A stretch of DNA of 64,000 bases from Streptomyces sp. 35G-GA-8 (GCF_023534745.1 NZ_JAMHJQ010000001.1:124001-188000); one strand, 5' to 3'. Numbered from the stretch's first letter, positions 16,949-25,381 are shown. Translations and numbers: made by a program. Notes: generated by a model not told the origin, from the sequence alone.

Positions 16949-17830
16949 TCAGATGACAGGCGGTCGGCCCAGCCGGGTCAGCCGCCATACCGTACGCCAC
17001 TTCATCGGACGGCGCGGCCCGCACGGGGTCGCCCAGCCCTCCCGGAACCCGCCGAACCACGCCTTCAGGGCGGACACGGACGGGCGCCTGACCAGGGTGA
17101 GCAGGACCCATACGCCGAGATAGAGCGGGACGACGGGGGCGGGCAGATTGCGACGGGCGAGCCAGACCCGGTTGCGGGCCACCATGCGGTGGTAGACCGC
17201 GTGCCGGGACGGCGGCATGGTCGGGTGGTTCAGCACCATGTCGGCGCGGTAGTCGATCATCCAGCCGGCGTCCAGCGCCCGCCAGGCGAGATCGGTCTCC
17301 TCATGGGCGTAGAAGAAACCGCCGGGCAACCCGCCGACCTGCGCGAGGACCCTCGTACGTACGGCACTGGCGCCGCCGAGGAAGGTCGTCACCCGGGAGG
17401 AGCGCAGCGGGTCCGAGGCGCGCAGCCGCGGGACATGGCGGCGCTGGGTGAGACCGGTCTCCGGGTCGGTGATCCGGAAGCTGACGATCCCCAGCACGGG
17501 GTCGGCCGCGAACGCCTCGCGGAGCAGTTCGGCGGTGTCGGTGCCCGGCAGCAGACCGTCGTCGTCCAGGAAGAGCAGGGCGTCCACGTCCGAGCCGGCG
17601 GCCCCGAACGCCTCGATCCCGACATTGCGGCCGCCGGGGATCCCGAGGTTCTCGGGCAGTTCGACCGTCCGTACGCCGTCGGGAACGGCGCCGACGGGGG
17701 CGCCGTTCCCGACCACGACGATCTCGACCGGGTCACCGTTCTGGCGCCGGACGGAATCGATCAGCGCACGCAGTTCGCCGGGGCGGTCACCCATCGTGAT
17801 GATCACCGCGCCGAGCCGCATGTCGCTCAC
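16949..17830 (-). CDS. Family 2 glycosyltransferase
   Basis: The 293-residue GT-A enzyme starts with the strand LGAVIITMGDRPGELRALI and has the metal-binding region ALLFLDDDGLLP. It also has the acceptor-site motif HEETDLAWRA, close to the ED/EE-D consensus of rhamnosyl-type GT2 proteins. A hydrophobic C-terminal helix (VVPLYLGVWVLLTLV) suggests membrane association. The GTG at 17830 overlaps the upstream stop by four bases; an ATG nine bases later (17821) is the alternative. It is the last gene of the biosynthetic block and probably adds a sugar to the product of the CDP-alcohol enzymes. Confidence 0.9.
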   Translation of the reverse strand: MSDMRLGAVIITMGDRPGELRALIDSVRRQNGDPVEIVVVGNGAPVGAVPDGVRTVELPENLGIPGGRNVGIEAFGAAGSDVDALLFLDDDGLLPGTDTAELLREAFAADPVLGIVSFRITDPETGLTQRRHVPRLRASDPLRSSRVTTFLGGASAVRTRVLAQVGGLPGGFFYAHEETDLAWRALDAGWMIDYRADMVLNHPTMPPSRHAVYHRMVARNRVWLARRNLPAPVVPLYLGVWVLLTLVRRPSVSALKAWFGGFREGWATPCGPRRPMKWRTVWRLTRLGRPPVI

Positions 17831-18606
17831 CTCAGCCTGCTGGACGCCAGGATGGAGACCAGGTGCAGCACGGTCTGTACGACGGCGATCGCGGCCAGGA
17901 CCGCGATCCCGAGGCGGCTGAAGAACAGATCGCCCCTGACCGAGTCCAGGATCGCCAGGAGCAGGATCAGCAGGGACGCCTCGATCCCGAGGATGAGCCG
18001 GTGGAACTTCAGCGCCCCGGCGGCCCTGCGGGCCAGCGCCATACCGGACGAGCGCGGCTCGGAGGCCGCCTCCTTGACCGGGGCCAGCCCCTGCTGATGT
18101 CGGGCGACGCCGACCAGGTCGGTCTCGGCCTTGACCATGATGGCGCCGAGGGCGGCGAGCGTGCCGAGGAAGGCCCACAGCCAGTCGATCCGTCCGGTGC
18201 CCCACAGATCGGCGCCGCGCAGCCCGAAACCGAGCAGAACGGCGGCGTCGCACAGATAGGCGGCGACCCGGTCCAGATACACCCCGGTCATCGAGTACTG
18301 CTTCTTCCAGCGGGCGATCTCACCGTCGACGCAGTCCAGCAGCAGATACAGCTGGACCGCCAGCACACCGAGCACCGCGCCGGTGATCCCCGGCACCAGG
18401 AGGGCGGGGGCGGCGAGGGCACCGGCGACGGTCATCACATACGTCAGCTGGTTGGGCGTGACGCGCGTGTTCACCAGATACCGGTCGACACGCAGCGAGA
18501 TCTCCCGCATGTACAGGCGCCCGGCCCAGTGCTCACCGCTGCGCCGGTCCTTGACCCCCGCCGGGTGTACGACCGGGCGGAGTTCAGCTACTGATGGTCT
18601 TGGCAT
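17827..18606 (-). CDS. CDP-alcohol phosphatidyltransferase family protein with a degenerate active site
   Basis: This 259-residue membrane protein belongs to the family that moves a phospho-alcohol from a CDP-alcohol to a second alcohol. The motif is D91-X2-D94-G95-X2-A98-R99-X8-G108-X3-D112, but the final catalytic-base aspartate, expected at 116, is alanine. Several hydrophobic helices follow, one of them VVQTVLHLVSILA near the C-terminus. The start at 18606 (MPRPSVAEL) overlaps the upstream gene by 23 bases. It could be inactive, act as a partner of the fusion protein encoded earlier, or use another base. I recall related Streptomyces proteins also lacking this residue. Confidence 0.85.
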   Translation of the reverse strand: MPRPSVAELRPVVHPAGVKDRRSGEHWAGRLYMREISLRVDRYLVNTRVTPNQLTYVMTVAGALAAPALLVPGITGAVLGVLAVQLYLLLDCVDGEIARWKKQYSMTGVYLDRVAAYLCDAAVLLGFGLRGADLWGTGRIDWLWAFLGTLAALGAIMVKAETDLVGVARHQQGLAPVKEAASEPRSSGMALARRAAGALKFHRLILGIEASLLILLLAILDSVRGDLFFSRLGIAVLAAIAVVQTVLHLVSILASSRLR

Positions 18607-19645
18607 AGTCGGCGTACGCGTCCCTGATGTGGTCGGTGGACAGGTCGAGGTGTTCGAGGATGGTGAAGCGGCCGGGACGGGTCTGCGGCGCGTAGGCGAC
18701 GGCTTGTACGAACTCCTCCACGGAGAAGCCGATCTCCTCGGGCAGCACGGGCAGCCCGTGCCGGTGCAGCACCTCGGTGAACAGGTGTGACTGCTCGTGG
18801 GCACCGCGCAGATGCATGGCGAAGGCGGCGCCGATGCCGACCTGTTCGCCATGGAGCGCGGAGCGTCTGGGGTGGAGCAGGTCGAAGGCGTGACTGATCT
18901 CATGGCAGGCACCGGACGAGGGGCGGGTGTCCCCGCTGATCGACATGGCGATACCGGTGAGCACCAGCGCCTCCGCCAGGACGGTCAGGAACTCGTCGTC
19001 ACCGACCCCGCCGGGGTGGCGCAGCACTGCCTCGCCCGCGGTACGGGCCATGGCGGCGGCCAGTCCGTCCACCGGCTCGCCGTTGATGCGGTGCGACAGC
19101 TCCCAGTCCGCGATGGCCGAGAGGTTCGAGATGGCGTCGCCGATGCCGGACCGTACGAAGCGGATCGGCGCGTCCCTGATCACATCGAGGTCGATGACGA
19201 CGGCGATGGGGGTGGGGACGCCGTACGAGCCGCGGCCGTTGTCGTTGTCGAGCGTCGCGACCGGTGAACACAGGCCGTCGTGCGAGAGGTTGGTGGCGAC
19301 GGCCACCATCGGCAGGCCCACCCGGGCCGCCGCGTACTTCGTCACGTCGATGATCTTGCCGCCGCCGAGGCCGACCACGGCGTCGTACCGCTTGCCCTTG
19401 ATGTCGTCGGCGAGCCTGACCGCGCAGTCGATCGTGCCGTCCGCGACGGAGAACCAGTCCGCGCCCGGCAGGTCAGGCGCGAGCCGTTCGCGCAGCACCT
19501 GTCCGGAGCCGCCGCTTATGGCCACGGCGAGCCGGCCCGAGCTGGAGATCCGCTGGTCGGCCAGGAGGCCCCCGAGATCGTCCAGGGCGCCGCGGCTGAT
19601 GTCGACGACGACCGGGGACGGAATGAGCCGGGTCAGTACTGGCAC
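18584..19645 (-). CDS. Glycerol-1-phosphate dehydrogenase-like iron-containing alcohol dehydrogenase
   Basis: The 353-residue protein matches the EgsA/AraM branch of the iron/zinc alcohol dehydrogenase superfamily: NAD(P)-binding GGGKIID at 94-100 and metal ligands D170 (GIGD), H248 (SGACHEISH) and H265 (LHGEQVG). Archaeal EgsA and Bacillus AraM reduce dihydroxyacetone phosphate to sn-glycerol-1-phosphate, the stereoisomer opposite to normal bacterial lipids. It overlaps both neighbours (nucleotidyltransferase by 13 bases, CDP-alcohol transferase by 23), so its product is probably activated with CTP and transferred. The exact substrate is inferred. Confidence 0.87.
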   Translation of the reverse strand: MPVLTRLIPSPVVVDISRGALDDLGGLLADQRISSSGRLAVAISGGSGQVLRERLAPDLPGADWFSVADGTIDCAVRLADDIKGKRYDAVVGLGGGKIIDVTKYAAARVGLPMVAVATNLSHDGLCSPVATLDNDNGRGSYGVPTPIAVVIDLDVIRDAPIRFVRSGIGDAISNLSAIADWELSHRINGEPVDGLAAAMARTAGEAVLRHPGGVGDDEFLTVLAEALVLTGIAMSISGDTRPSSGACHEISHAFDLLHPRRSALHGEQVGIGAAFAMHLRGAHEQSHLFTEVLHRHGLPVLPEEIGFSVEEFVQAVAYAPQTRPGRFTILEHLDLSTDHIRDAYADYAKTISS

Positions 19646-20382
19646 GCGATCTCACGGCCCTTCGCGAGGTCGTCGTGGTTGTCGATCTCGACCCAGGGGA
19701 TGTCGCCGATCGGCGCCACATCGAGGGTGAAGCCGCGGTTCACCAGCTCCTGGTAGCCGTCCTCGTAGTAGAGGTCGGGGTCCCGCTCGAAGGTGACCTT
19801 GAGCGCGTCGGCGAGGTCCGCCGCGGCCTCGGGCTCGATCAGGGTGACCCCGATGTACTCGCCGGTGGCGGTGGCCGGGTCCATCAGCTTGGTGATCCGG
19901 CGTACGCCCCCGGTGCCGTCCGTGATGACCTTCATCTCCTCGTCGGCCAGCGGCTTGACCGTGTCGAGGGCCAGGATGATCCTGCGGTCCTCGCCGCGTG
20001 CGGCGAGGAGGGTCTTCTCCACGGAGACCGGGTGCACCGTGTCACCGTTGGCGAGGATCACACCTCGTGTCAGCACATCACGCGCGCACCAGAGGGAGTA
20101 GGCGTTGTTCCACTCCTCGGCCTTGTCGTTGTCGACGAGGGTGAGCTTCAGCCCGTACGTCTTCTCCAGCGCGGCCTTGCGCTCGTACACGGCCTCCTTG
20201 CGGTAGCCGACGACGATCGCGGCCTCGGTGAGGCCGACCTCGGCGAAATTGCCGAGCGTCAGGTCGAGAACCGTGGTGGTCCCCTCCCCGGCCGGGTCCA
20301 CCGGCACGAGGGCCTTCGGCAGCGTGTCGGTGTAGGGGCGCAGACGCCTGCCGGCACCGGCGGCGAGTACGAGGCCGATCAT
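19633..20382 (-). CDS. Sugar/alcohol-phosphate nucleotidyltransferase
   Basis: The 249-residue NTP-transferase has the N-terminal nucleotide loop LAAGAGRRLRP (about residues 6-16), the KALVPV lysine and the metal-binding GVILANGDTVH strand. It resembles phosphocholine and inositol-phosphate cytidylyltransferases more than sugar-1-phosphate thymidylyltransferases (for example EEWNNAYSLW). With a G1P-dehydrogenase-like enzyme downstream and CDP-alcohol transferases on both sides, a CTP-dependent role making a CDP-alcohol is the simplest reading. It overlaps the upstream gene by four bases (ATGA). Confidence 0.87.
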   Translation of the reverse strand: MIGLVLAAGAGRRLRPYTDTLPKALVPVDPAGEGTTTVLDLTLGNFAEVGLTEAAIVVGYRKEAVYERKAALEKTYGLKLTLVDNDKAEEWNNAYSLWCARDVLTRGVILANGDTVHPVSVEKTLLAARGEDRRIILALDTVKPLADEEMKVITDGTGGVRRITKLMDPATATGEYIGVTLIEPEAAADLADALKVTFERDPDLYYEDGYQELVNRGFTLDVAPIGDIPWVEIDNHDDLAKGREIACQY

Positions 20383-22292
20383 GCGGGTTCTCCTTCGTCA
20401 TGCACGGCGGGGGCTCCGGAGGACACCCAGAACCGGATGGACTCCGTGAGCGCGACCAGCGCCACGGCGACGGCGAGCACCGTCAGTTCCAGCGGGAAGT
20501 CGGATCCGCGCGTGGAGAGGGCGGCGCAGACGGTGACCAGCAAGGTGCGGCCCTCGTGGCCGCCGAGCGCCCGGACGAGCGGGCGGGGCGGGGCGCCGGT
20601 GCCGCCGCGGATGCGGTAGACCGCGTCGTAGTGATGGTAGGCGACCGCCGCGACCAGCCCGAATGCCGCGGGCAGCGCCCCGGGCACATCGGCGCGGGCG
20701 GCGAACAGCAGGACGGTGCTGTACTCGGCCGCCCGGAAGACCGGGGGGATCAGCCAGTCGAGGGCGCCGCCCATCCGGTGGGCGACGGCGAACCCCGAGG
20801 TCAGCACGTACACCAGGGCGCCGAGGATGAGCACGGGGCTGTCGAAGGGCCCGTAGCCGGGCCAGGGGCTCCGGAGCGGGCCGAAGGCCGCCGTGGCGAC
20901 GACCGTGACACCGCCGGCGAGAGCGACCAGGAAGGGCAGCACGCCGGGCAGCGCGCGGGCCGGGCGCCGCAGCACCCGCGCGACGATCTCCGCGAGCGGC
21001 CCCGAGTCGGACAGGTCCGCGAGCGCCCGGGCGGCCCGGTCGGTACGGACGGCCTTGCGGGTCACCGAGCGCAGGACCCGGCCCGCGGTGGTGTAGCAGG
21101 CGGCGAAGGCGCAGCCGACGAGCAGCGCGTAGAAGACGATCCGGGGGGTGGTGAGGGCCGTCAGAACGGCGATCATCGCCCAGCGCTCGCCGATCGGCAG
21201 CACGATCATCCGGCGCACCCAGACCGTCCAGCCGACGCTGTCGAGTTTGCTGGAGAGCGCGGCGGTGGGGGTGCCCACCACGGCCTTGCCCGAGGAGTTC
21301 GCGGCGGTCGCGTCGACGTTCGCCTCGTTGAACGAGAAGTCGACGACATGGCGGCAGGTCTGGAGGACCATCGCGCCGAGCGCGAGCGCCCATACGTCGT
21401 CGCCGCCCCGCGCGGCGCCGAGCGCCAGCCCCGCGTAGTAGGCGTACTCCTTGGCCCGGTCGAACGTCGCGTCCAGCCAGGCGCCCATCGTGGAGTACTG
21501 GAGGGAGTAGCGGGCGAGCTGCCCGTCGGTGCAGTCCAGGACGAAGGAGAAGAGCAGCAGCGCGCCGGCGGCGACATAGCCGCCGCGGGTGCCGGTGGCC
21601 GCGCAGGCCGCCGCGATCAGCGCGGTGATCAGCGAGGCGGTGGTGACCTGGTTGGGGGTCAGCCCGCGCCGGGCGCACCAGCGGGCGAGATAGCGGGAGT
21701 ACGGGCTGATGCAGAAGGTGGTGAAGAAGCCGTCGCGGGCCTTCACGGCGGAGCGCAGCCGTACGGCCTCGTCGTCCACGGCGGCGACGGCGGCCTCGGC
21801 CTCTTTCCGGGCGGCGGCGTCGGCCGGTACGGCGGCGACCAGCGAGCCGAGTACGGGGCGGGTGACGGCGGTGCCCCCGGCGTCGAGCGCGGTGGCGACC
21901 CGGTCGGCGAGCGGTTCACACGGGGCCACGGCGGTGGCGGCCGGCCGCGCCGGCTCCGTCGTGCCGCCGGCCTGCCGGGGGCCGTCCTCCGTCCCGTCCA
22001 GAGACGTCAGGGCGCGCAGCAGCGCGGCACGGGCCCCCGGCTGGGCGGTGAGCGCGCCGGGCACGGCGGCGGCCGGGAAGCGGGGGTCGGTCAGGGCCAG
22101 CCGCAGCGCGTGGACATGGCCGACGAAGCGGGAGTCGACCAGCGCGACCCGCGCGGTCGCGGGGGCGGCGGCGAGCAGGTCCCGGGCCTCTTCCGCGCCG
22201 GGTGCGGTACGTACGTCGAAACCCAGCGACCGCAGATCGCCTTCGAGCGACGATCCGGGTACCGGTGGACCGGTGAGGATGGCGGTCGACAG
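20379..22292 (-). CDS. CDP-alcohol phosphatidyltransferase / DUF5941 fusion, probable CTG start
   Basis: The protein is about 637 residues: a soluble N-terminal domain (about 1-200), a CDP-alcohol phosphotransferase with the full motif D253-X2-D256-G-X2-A-R-X8-G-X3-D274-X3-D278, further helices, and a C-terminal membrane domain I recall as DUF5941. The conserved N-terminus STAILTGPPVPGSSLEGDLR begins right after a CTG at 22292 with AAGGAG nine bases upstream. An in-frame TGA lies three codons before, and no ATG, GTG or TTG occurs until the GTG at 22064, inside the N-terminal domain. It is the first gene of the operon. Confidence 0.85.
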   Translation of the reverse strand: MSTAILTGPPVPGSSLEGDLRSLGFDVRTAPGAEEARDLLAAAPATARVALVDSRFVGHVHALRLALTDPRFPAAAVPGALTAQPGARAALLRALTSLDGTEDGPRQAGGTTEPARPAATAVAPCEPLADRVATALDAGGTAVTRPVLGSLVAAVPADAAARKEAEAAVAAVDDEAVRLRSAVKARDGFFTTFCISPYSRYLARWCARRGLTPNQVTTASLITALIAAACAATGTRGGYVAAGALLLFSFVLDCTDGQLARYSLQYSTMGAWLDATFDRAKEYAYYAGLALGAARGGDDVWALALGAMVLQTCRHVVDFSFNEANVDATAANSSGKAVVGTPTAALSSKLDSVGWTVWVRRMIVLPIGERWAMIAVLTALTTPRIVFYALLVGCAFAACYTTAGRVLRSVTRKAVRTDRAARALADLSDSGPLAEIVARVLRRPARALPGVLPFLVALAGGVTVVATAAFGPLRSPWPGYGPFDSPVLILGALVYVLTSGFAVAHRMGGALDWLIPPVFRAAEYSTVLLFAARADVPGALPAAFGLVAAVAYHHYDAVYRIRGGTGAPPRPLVRALGGHEGRTLLVTVCAALSTRGSDFPLELTVLAVAVALVALTESIRFWVSSGAPAVHDEGEPA

Positions 22293-22612
22293 ACGAACTC
22301 ACTCCTTGGCGCTGACAGGGCTGGGTGCGCGGCGAACGCCCCGGGATTCGGCCCCGGCACGTCGGCAGAGGCTATCGGATGAACGGAAGACTTAGTTCAC
22401 CGACCGTTTACGCCCCGGACGCCATGATCTGGGCCGGGAGCAGCCCGTGTGGAGATCATCATTGTCGATCGACGGCCCGCCCGACAAACCGCGGGTGCTG
22501 TGGGCGGGGCCATGACATGAACGGGCCGTGACATGAACAGGCCCCGACGTGAACGGAACGTGAGCGAGGCCGCCGGAAGGGGCACGGCACGGCACAGCAC
22601 TAGGGTGACGGC
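22293..22612. promoter_or_regulatory. Divergent promoter region with a short tandem repeat
   Basis: About 320 bases separate the CDP-alcohol operon (minus) from galE (plus). No gene is supported. An imperfect 16-base repeat of the type TGACATGAACGGGCCG occurs about three times at 22510-22562, directly before galE, and could be a regulator-binding array or slippage product. Promoters for both directions must lie here. Confidence 0.45.
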
Positions 22613-23596
22613 ATGACATGGCTGATCACAGGTGGAGCGGGTTATATCGGGGCACATGTCGCGCGGTCCATGGCGGCGGCCGGCGAGCGCGTCGTCGTGC
22701 TCGACGATCTGTCGACCGGCGTCGCCGACCGGCTGCCCCCGGAGATCCCGCTCGTCCGGGGCTCCTTGCTGGACAGGGGGCTCGTCGACCGTACGCTCGC
22801 CGGGCACGAGATCACCGGGGTCGTGCATCTCGCGGCGAAGAAGCAGGTCGGGGAGTCGGTCGAGCATCCGCTGATGTACTACCGGGAGAATGTGCACGGG
22901 CTCACGGTGCTGCTGGAGGCCGTGGTGGCGGCGCGGGTGCGGCGTTTCCTCTTCTCCTCCTCGGCGGCCGTATACGGCGTGCCCGATGTGGAGTTGATCA
23001 CGGAGCGGACACCCACCGTGCCGATCAATCCGTACGGCGAGACCAAGCTCACGGGTGAGTGGCTGGTACGGGCGACCGGAAAGGCGCACTCGATCGCCAC
23101 CGGGTGTCTGCGCTACTTCAATGTGGCGGGCGCCGGGCACCCCGAACTCGCGGACACCGGCGTGTTCAACATCATCCCGATGTTCTTCGACCGGATCAGC
23201 CGGGGCGAGGCGCCGCGGATCTTCGGCGCCGACTATCCGACACCTGACGGCACCTGTATCCGGGACTACATCCATGTCGCCGATCTCGCCGAGGCCCATC
23301 TCGCCGCCGCGCGGTGGCTGGCCGGCCAGGAGCGCCCCGGGGACCTCACGGTCAATATCGGCCGCGGCGAGGGGGTCTCGGTCCGTGAACTGGCCGATCT
23401 GGTGGCGGAGGTGACCGGCGACCGTACGGAGCCGGTGGTCGAGGCGCGCCGTCCCGGCGATGCCGCGCGGGCCGTCGCGGCCGTCGGGCTGATCGGTGAG
23501 GAGCTGGGCTGGACGGCGAGCCGCGGTGTACGCGAGATGGTCGAGTCGGCCTGGGAGGGCTGGCGGCTGCACCGTCCCACGGCCTCGGTCGGGTGA
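22613..23596 (+). CDS. galE: UDP-glucose 4-epimerase
   Basis: The 327-residue extended SDR enzyme interconverts UDP-glucose and UDP-galactose. It has the NAD-binding TGGAGYIGAH at the N-terminus, the catalytic SSSAAVYG and YGETK (Tyr-X3-Lys), and the GalE-type substrate segment CLRYFNVAGA followed by TCIRDYIHV. It stands alone between the divergent CDP-alcohol operon and zitB and is followed by a strong hairpin. It may supply UDP-galactose to the glycosyltransferase of the neighbouring operon, but that link is only positional. Confidence 0.94.
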   Translation: MTWLITGGAGYIGAHVARSMAAAGERVVVLDDLSTGVADRLPPEIPLVRGSLLDRGLVDRTLAGHEITGVVHLAAKKQVGESVEHPLMYYRENVHGLTVLLEAVVAARVRRFLFSSSAAVYGVPDVELITERTPTVPINPYGETKLTGEWLVRATGKAHSIATGCLRYFNVAGAGHPELADTGVFNIIPMFFDRISRGEAPRIFGADYPTPDGTCIRDYIHVADLAEAHLAAARWLAGQERPGDLTVNIGRGEGVSVRELADLVAEVTGDRTEPVVEARRPGDAARAVAAVGLIGEELGWTASRGVREMVESAWEGWRLHRPTASVG

Positions 23597-23605
23597 CCGC
23601 GCCGG

Positions 23606-23639
23606 GCTCTGACCTGCGGTCATTTCCGCAGGTCAGAGC
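23606..23639 (+). terminator. galE terminator hairpin
   Basis: Perfect 14-bp arms (GCTCTGACCTGCGG and complement) with a six-base loop begin 10 bases after the galE stop codon. It isolates galE from the zinc-exporter gene. Confidence 0.8.
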
Positions 23640-23642
23640 ATA

Positions 23643-23657
23643 TGACAACGGTGTTCA
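23643..23657. promoter_or_regulatory. Zur-like box upstream of zitB
   Basis: TGACAACGGTGTTCA is a 15-bp imperfect palindrome matching the actinobacterial Zur pattern TGA-N-AA...TT-N-CA, 80 bases before the zitB start. In S. coelicolor, Zur is reported to activate the zinc exporter gene zitB at high zinc by binding upstream. The match here is by eye. Confidence 0.55.
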
Positions 23658-23737
23658 GTGCCGTGTTGCCGGATACCCCCCACCCGTAGTTCACTGACCT
23701 CGTCGGCACTTCGTCCGGACGACCGGGAGGCATCTTC

Positions 23738-24676
23738 ATGGGGGCAGGGCACAACCACGGGCACACGCACGGAGGACCACCCGCGGGCACCGCGACCGCC
23801 GCGTACCGGGGCCGGCTGCGGATCGCTCTGTCGATCACCCTGTCCGTCATGGTGGTGGAGATCGTCGGCGGTATCGCCTCCGACTCCCTCGCGCTGTTCG
23901 CGGACGCGGCGCACATGGCGACGGACGCGGTGGGCCTCGGGATGGCCCTGCTGGCCATCCACTTCGCCGCCCGGCCCGCGGACGAGACCCGCACCTTCGG
24001 TTTCGCGCGGGCCGAGATCCTCGCCGCGCTGGCCAACTGCGTGCTGCTGCTCGGAGTCGGTGGCTTCCTGCTGTACGAGGCGATCGAGCGCTTTCTCGTG
24101 CCGCCCGAGACCAGGGGCGGGCTCACGATCATCTTCGCCCTGGTGGGTATGGCCGCCAACCTGGTCTCCCTCTCGCTGCTGATGCGGGGGCAGAAGGAGA
24201 GCCTCAATGTGCGCGGCGCGTATCTGGAGGTCCTCGCGGACACCCTGGGCTCGCTCGCGGTGCTGGTCTCGGCCGTCATCATCCTGACCACGGGCTGGCA
24301 GACGGCCGACCCGATCGCGGGCCTGCTGATCGGACTCATGATCGTTCCGCGTACGGTGAAGCTGCTGCGGGAGACGCTGAACGTCCTGCTGGAAGCGGCG
24401 CCCAAGAACGTCGACATGAACGAGGTACGCGCGCATATGCTCGCACTGCCCGGGGTGGCGGACGTACACGATCTCCATGTCTGGACGATCACGTCCGGGA
24501 TGCCGGTGCTCTCCGCGCATGTGGTGGTGGACCAGGACGCGCTGGACGCGGTGGGCCACGAGAAGATACTCCATGACCTGCAAGGATGTCTGGGCCATCA
24601 TTTCGATGTCGAGCACTGCACCTTCCAGCTGGAGCCCCGGGGGCATGCGGAGCACGAGGCGAAGCTCTGCCACTGA
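23738..24676 (+). CDS. zitB: Cation diffusion facilitator, zinc exporter ZitB
   Basis: The 312-residue protein exports zinc (possibly other divalent metals) by proton antiport. It has a His-rich N-terminus (GHNHGHTHGG), six hydrophobic helices, and a cytoplasmic C-terminal domain with DVHDLHVWTITSG. Transmembrane metal site: HMATD in helix 2 (HxxxD) and EVLAD in helix 5, where glutamate takes the place of the usual histidine. The tail is again His/Glu-rich. From memory this is the S. coelicolor zitB neighbourhood (SCO6751, next to idi), and a Zur-like box lies upstream. Confidence 0.9.
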   Translation: MGAGHNHGHTHGGPPAGTATAAYRGRLRIALSITLSVMVVEIVGGIASDSLALFADAAHMATDAVGLGMALLAIHFAARPADETRTFGFARAEILAALANCVLLLGVGGFLLYEAIERFLVPPETRGGLTIIFALVGMAANLVSLSLLMRGQKESLNVRGAYLEVLADTLGSLAVLVSAVIILTTGWQTADPIAGLLIGLMIVPRTVKLLRETLNVLLEAAPKNVDMNEVRAHMLALPGVADVHDLHVWTITSGMPVLSAHVVVDQDALDAVGHEKILHDLQGCLGHHFDVEHCTFQLEPRGHAEHEAKLCH

Positions 24677-24787
24677 CGCCCGCTGGGGCGTGCCGCGGCC
24701 GAACGAACATGCCCACGCCCCCGAAGTGCGGACACGGGGCTTTTGTGCGGCAGACTTGGGCTCCGAGGCCCGATGCGAAGGATGGTT

Positions 24788-25381
24788 ATGCCGACCACAC
24801 CAGTCACTGCGGCGAACAGCTCGTCGAACGGCGCACAAGAAACGATCATGCTGGAGCTGGTCGACGAGCAGGGCAATACCATCGGCACCGCCGAGAAGCT
24901 CTCGGCCCATCAGCCACCCGGCCAACTGCACCGTGCGTTCTCGGTCTTCCTCTTCGACGAGCAGGGCAGACTGCTGATCCAGCGCCGCGCGCTCGGCAAG
25001 TACCACTCCCCCGGCGTCTGGTCGAACACCTGCTGCGGGCATCCGTACCCGGGCGAGGCGCCGTTCGCCGCCGCCGCCCGCCGTACCTACGAGGAGCTGG
25101 GCATCTCGCCCTCGCTGCTCGCCGAGGCGGGGACGGTGCGCTACAACCACCCCGACCCGGCCTCGGGGCTGGTCGAGCAGGAGTACAACCATCTCTTCGT
25201 CGGGCTCGCGCAGGCCGCGCCGAGGCCGGACCCCGAAGAGGTCTGTGAAACGGTGTTCGTCACCCCGGCGGAGCTGACCGAGCGGCATGGCAAGGACACG
25301 TTCTCCGCGTGGTTCATGACCGTCCTGGACACGGCGCGCCCGGCCGTCAGGGAGCTCACCGGATCTGCCGGGGGCTGGTAA
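24788..25381 (+). CDS. idi: Isopentenyl-diphosphate delta-isomerase (type I)
   Basis: This Nudix-fold enzyme interconverts isopentenyl and dimethylallyl diphosphate. The start at 24788 (MPTTPVTAAN) gives 197 residues, the length I recall for Streptomyces Idi; longer in-frame starts lack a ribosome site. The catalytic cysteine region is SNTCCGHP (C82-C83), the Nudix-like helix is AAARRTYEELGI, and the catalytic glutamate is in EQEYNHLF. It stands apart from the hopanoid operon by about 10 kb but serves the same precursor supply. Confidence 0.95.
   Translation: MPTTPVTAANSSSNGAQETIMLELVDEQGNTIGTAEKLSAHQPPGQLHRAFSVFLFDEQGRLLIQRRALGKYHSPGVWSNTCCGHPYPGEAPFAAAARRTYEELGISPSLLAEAGTVRYNHPDPASGLVEQEYNHLFVGLAQAAPRPDPEEVCETVFVTPAELTERHGKDTFSAWFMTVLDTARPAVRELTGSAGGW

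Noticed and set aside
20400-22382. 660-residue plus-strand open frame
   Set aside because: It is antisense to the CDP-alcohol/DUF5941 gene, which has recognisable motifs; the composition is Gly/Arg/Gln-rich noise.
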